Below are positions 63,708-64,000 of a stretch of 64,000 bases of DNA, one piece after another; the first letter of the stretch is position 1, and the number at the start of each line of letters is the position of its first letter. Below the pieces are notes generated by a model, which did no database searches, was not told the origin of the DNA, and was given only the letters and a program-made list of their open reading frames with translations. Both the position numbers and the translations under genes were made by a program. The stretch comes from Calidifontibacillus erzurumensis (lineage in GTDB: Bacteria > Bacillota > Bacilli > Bacillales > Bacillaceae_J): positions 186,001-250,000 of the forward strand of contig NZ_JABTTE010000002.1 of NCBI RefSeq assembly GCF_013303125.1. Direction: 5' to 3'.

Positions 63708-64000
63708 TGGCAGCAGAACAAGTATTGACAACTGAAAATTTCCCTGCTGAGCCTGAAAAGGCAACGATGGAAGGGAAAAATAAGTTTATCGGTTTTTGGT
63801 TGTTCCTTGGCGGCGAAACAGTAATGTTTGCCTCTTTGTTCGGAACATTTGTTGCGTTGCGTAATTCAACAATGAATGGCCCAACGCCAGAAGAATTGTT
63901 CTCTTTACCTTTAGTATTCTTAGCAACAATGTTTCTATTATTCAGTAGCTTGACGAGTGTGTATGCGATCTACCAAATGAAAAATAATAATTATAAAGGC
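63707..64000 (+). CDS. ctaE: CtaE, caa3 oxidase subunit III, 3'-partial
   Basis: Ninety-eight codons of subunit III (NKFIGFWLFLGGETVMFASLF, then FVALRNSTMNGPTPEELFSL) before the window ends. The protein is a multi-span membrane subunit without redox centres. Its ATG shares a base with the ctaD stop (TAATG), so the two are translationally coupled. GGAGG lies 10 nt upstream. Confidence 0.95.
   Translation, partial: MAAEQVLTTENFPAEPEKATMEGKNKFIGFWLFLGGETVMFASLFGTFVALRNSTMNGPTPEELFSLPLVFLATMFLLFSSLTSVYAIYQMKNNNYKG

Overview
The window is AT-rich, gene-dense chromosome of a low-GC Gram-positive bacterium of the family Bacillaceae. The evidence is strong AAGGAGG-type ribosome binding sites, frequent TTG and GTG starts, and long synteny with the Bacillus subtilis cheV-kre-ykuE-ykuI-ykuJ-darB-ykuS, ktrC-rnjA-rpoY-defB-ykyA-pdhABCD-slp-sr1-speA-yktABC and ylaF-typA-ylaHIJKLN-ftsW-ctaABCDE blocks. 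I do not assign a species. Gene names taken from B. subtilis rest on recall of its proteins and gene order, not on a search.

Layout. (1) 1-12963: most of one plus-strand operon for the anaerobic cobalamin route: cbiH60 (5' end cut by the window), cbiX, cbiJ, cbiC, cbiD, cbiET, cbiL, cbiF, cbiG, cbiA, cbiP, a SirC-type dehydrogenase and a SUMT. It closes with a terminator. (2) 13001-28402: cheV, kre, a PCYCGC-motif lipoprotein with an in-frame TGA, ppx-ppk, ykuE, an aminotransferase, ykuI, ykuJ, darB, an MFS exporter and ykuS, with several small unknown genes. (3) 28403-38696: ktrC, rnjA-rpoY, defB, ykyA and the pyruvate dehydrogenase genes pdhABCD. (4) 38773-44556: a thioredoxin-fold lipoprotein, a 1.83-kb insertion sequence with 8-bp target duplications, two cell-wall lipoproteins, DUF1885 and DUF3055 genes, and an SR1-type dual-function RNA encoding SR1P. 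(5) 44557-64000: speA, a nitronate monooxygenase, yktA-yktB-ykzI-yktC, typA, the yla genes, ftsW and the heme A/caa3 oxidase genes ctaA, ctaB, ctaC, ctaD and ctaE (3' end cut).

How the parts connect. The first operon carries a uroporphyrinogen-III derivative through the corrin ring to cobyric acid. Pyruvate dehydrogenase feeds the respiratory chain whose terminal caa3 oxidase and heme A synthesis lie at the right end. DarB and KtrC are two c-di-AMP-responsive proteins close together. SR1P/SR1 sits beside speA, as in B. subtilis.

Most notable observation: the gene at 15530-16000 has an in-frame TGA exactly where its family has the first cysteine of a CxxC motif. Intact family-like coding follows, and a small hairpin with the geometry expected of a bacterial SECIS element lies 16 nt downstream. 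It is therefore either a UxxC selenoprotein or a freshly broken gene. Other points worth checking are a Tyr in place of the expected catalytic His of CbiC, an IS that has cut a deacetylase gene from its upstream region, a perfect FNR/CRP-type palindrome in the DUF3055 leader, and a 16-bp hairpin in front of ctaC.
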